Source of the DNA: Monosporascus cannonballus | Taxonomy: Eukaryota > Ascomycota > Sordariomycetes > Xylariales | Reading direction: 5' to 3' | Assembly (NCBI GenBank): GCA_004154925.1 | Contig: QJNS01000034.1 | Span: 62,001 to 126,000 of the forward strand | Length of the DNA stretch: 64,000 nucleotides | Part shown: positions 61,411 to 64,000 of the stretch, in pieces | How positions within the stretch are numbered: position 1 is the first letter of the stretch | How the letters are laid out: each line of letters starts with the position of its first letter | Notes under the pieces: generated by a model | Databases searched by the model: none | What the model was told of the DNA's origin: nothing | Seen by the model: the letters and a program-made list of their open reading frames with translations, nothing else | Translations under genes and position numbers: made by a program

Positions 61411-63298
61411 GTAGATTACTATGATTTTGAGTGTGTTTTCCTTATTCTTGCCTTATCGTGATTAGGACTCCATCTTGGAGGTTGTGGCTGCGTCTGCGGC
61501 GCAGCAGTCGTAGTCACAGCTATAGCTTTTAATCAAGAAGTATCTGTCAGGAATCCAATATATCAGCTAATTCCTTTAAGAATAATATCTATAAAAATAA
61601 TAAAATTTTCAAAATAAGGCCTGATAATAAATTGTGGTTTTTTTGTTCCGTTTGATACATTTTTATATAAATTTGCAGAAATTATTATTATTAATTTTGG
61701 CAATATATATTAATTACGAAACTCCTAGTATTTTAACTTATATAATTTAATGGAAAATTAAAGTCTTTATTTTCTAATATAATTATAATTTTAATTAATA
61801 CGAAATAAAAATTATTATAATAAAAAAATAACCCAAAATCTCGATTAATACATATTATAACTTTTTACCTCGCTTAAGTTAATATGATAATAACATAGCT
61901 TTATAAGTTAAAATAATAATATATAAAGTTTAAAATCGTTTATAACAAATTTTAAAATATATTTTGTTAAATTAGTTAAATACGGGTAATATATTCGAAA
62001 ATCTAAAATAAATACCTTAAACCTTTAAACATTTAACTTTTCAAAGTAAAGCATTTATCCTTATCCGATATCTTTACCGGTTTTTGGCCGATATAAACAT
62101 GATTAACCCATATGCCAACGTTATATATACGGCTAATAACCTTACGGAAACCTTACGCCGTCGGTTTATTCGCCTTATATTAAACGTTATATTTGACAGG
62201 TAAAGCCGTATTTTACGAAAAAAATAAGTTAATACGATATATAATCTGGTTTTCGAAAAGCTTAATATTCTTTTTATTATTAGAATAAGCTTCGAAAAAT
62301 CCTTAATTATTTAAGGTTTTTTTAAATAATTAATTTAATTCTTATCTAGATCGTACTAGAATTAAGTTAATAGAAAAATAACGAATTTTTATATTAATAG
62401 TTTTATGTTTCATTTTTGTCTTAATATATGCAGATATGAAAAAATTAACCTAAAGATATTCGACCGTATAACTGCTGGACGGTATAATTATATTATTTTT
62501 GATTTTAAATAAATATTAAACGATTAATTTCAAACTGTTATATTAAATCCTGTTTTTGAAGGACGATATAATTCGGTTATTTTTAACGAAATATATTTAT
62601 TATCGGAATAAAATATTTTCCGGCCTAAATATATTAATATCCGCAACTTACGTTTTATTTTTTTTACTTATATATATTAGTTTACGTATATAGCAACTGT
62701 TAGTAATATCACTAAAAAGAAAATCGCGAAATATGGCGGTTTTCGTCAAATCGGCGGTCTAACTAGGTATGGCTATAAGGCGAAGGTTCGGCGGTTTCGT
62801 ATTAATCGTCTCGAAATCGATATTACTGTTTTCCTTATACCCACCCAGAGGTTAACGTTCGAATTAGGGGTACTTAAATTTCCTGATAATTAATGCATCC
62901 GAGTTATCAAGTAATATCTCTCTAGTTCAGCTTAATAGCTTGCGTTCTATCACTAAGATTATTATTTATGTTGATAGCAGAGCGAAAACTATAGACATCC
63001 GCAACCACCTGATCAGAACTATAGTAAACCGGGGGTACGACTACAATACCGGGCAAGGGCGGTAATGATATTCCGTATAACGGCATTATATCGAAGCATT
63101 ATATTACGAACATAATCTTAAATATTAAAGTTATTATACCAAAATACTATATCGTCTTGTTATACTTAGCTATAAAGCGCAATTTATCCTAATCGGAATT
63201 ATATTATTATAAAAAAATTAATATATATTACCTTAAACTTCTTTATTAACCGAATTATATTTTTATTTAATATATAATAATTTTCGTAAATATCTAAC
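61411..63298. other. AT-rich sequence between elements B and D
   Basis: About 1.9 kb of mostly RIP-like sequence without a recognised frame. Two patches are less AT-rich, 61411-61540 and about 62710-63070. The first patch directly follows element B's target duplication and so is older than B. Nothing specific recognised. Confidence 0.45.
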
Positions 63299-63676
63299 TG
63301 TTACGACCTAATCTAAGATCGGCCACAAAAACGGTCGGACCCGCACAAAGAGGTCACGTGATTTGGATCTCTCTTATCATCAGGATCCAAATAAATCTAT
63401 ACAAAACCAACCGAATCCAATGGCATTAGATCTGTAACAACGTCGAAATCTAATAAAGATCCTATGAACCTATAAAGATATATACGCTTATTATTTCCAT
63501 AATTTAGATAACTTCAGGTTACAATATAATATCGTTATTTAAGATACCCTTGGTATTACGAAACGTAATACGATTACTATATTTATTACTTAGATTTCCA
63601 CGATATTCCTATTAATATAAACCCGTATAACTAAGGTTTAATAATTAATTAAACCGCTTAGCCGTTATACGTTACA
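63299..63676 (+). repeat. Left LTR of element D
   Basis: 378 bp. It shares the terminal TGTTACGACCT and the right half with the LTRs of A, but carries an unrelated left half from about 63312 to 63475. Confidence 0.7.
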
Positions 63677-64000
63677 AACTTTTATTTAATAATACCGTTA
63701 AACTTTAAGTAATATTCAATACTGTCAAAATATCGACCAGCGTTTAGAAAACCCTTACGTAATAGCTTTAGGCCCAAATCCGGGAACTGGAAAAAGAAAT
63801 CCAACAAATCAAAGCTATGTCACTTACCCAAACTTCTTTTACCCGTATGAAACTTAGGAAGCCGAAGCCCTATAATAGAAAAAACAACCTTTAAACCTTT
63901 TTATTTTAGGAACGAATTTATTTTCGTTTTTTAAACCTTAATAATTTAGCGGATTAGTTTCTAATAGTAAGAATATACCTAATAGAAAAGACGGTTAATC
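63299..64000 (+). mobile_element. Ty3/gypsy element D, left end, same internal family as A, runs off window
   Basis: A left LTR from TGTTACGACC (63299) to CGTTACA (63676) is followed by sequence matching the start of element A's internal region: ACTGTCAAAATaTCGACCAGCG near 63722, where the gag ATG of A (36375) reads ATA, then the same gag region to the window end. The LTR's right half matches A (ATATATACGCTTATTATT, AAACCGCnTAGCCGT), but its left half is different, GC-richer and lacks the 35-bp repeats. Confidence 0.78.

Overview
The window looks like nuclear DNA of a filamentous ascomycete, most likely a Sordariomycete. The evidence is short GT..AG introns with CTAAC-type branch sites, an ATG11 of the large filamentous-fungal type, a fungal hybrid PKS-NRPS, and a long AT-rich block whose repeats differ almost only by C-to-T and G-to-A transitions, the mark of repeat-induced point mutation (RIP).

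Bases 1-19,206 are ordinary genic DNA. They hold the N-terminal part of ATG11 (minus), a CENP-H-like kinetochore gene (plus), NHP6 (plus), an eight-exon conserved gene of unknown function (plus), a weakly supported relic around 16-17.2 kb, and the mitochondrial ribosomal protein bL9m gene (minus). All four or five housekeeping genes read cleanly across their introns.

Bases 19,732-33,156 are a dead secondary-metabolite locus. It has a hybrid PKS-NRPS (minus; partial KS, AT, DH, MT, KR, ACP, C, T, R) with most of the KS and the whole adenylation domain missing and many frame breaks, followed by a broken MFS efflux-pump gene (plus). Decay here is by deletion, indel and stop, not by RIP, since base composition stays normal.

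Bases 35.4-64 kb are a stack of RIP-degraded mobile elements whose nesting can be read from target-site duplications. A pogo/Fot1-type transposon is split by Ty3/gypsy element A (duplication AAAAT). Element A is itself split by chromodomain-type gypsy element C (minus strand, duplication ATATA) and by a 3,453-bp element with the plan of a circular single-stranded (CRESS) DNA virus. To the right are gypsy element B (minus strand, duplication AATGT), which carries a young un-RIPed solo LTR, and the left end of a further A-like element D.

The most notable object is the 3,453-bp insertion at 46,054-49,506. It is bounded by the geminivirus-type nonanucleotide TAATATTAC, can form a 12-bp origin stem when closed into a circle, encodes a degenerate Rep-like protein on one strand and an Arg/Tyr-rich-start protein on the other, and sits without target duplication in a site where the host retrotransposon frame resumes exactly. 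It reads as a unit-length endogenous CRESS virus or virus-derived element inserted by Rep-type nick-and-join at a matching nonanucleotide.
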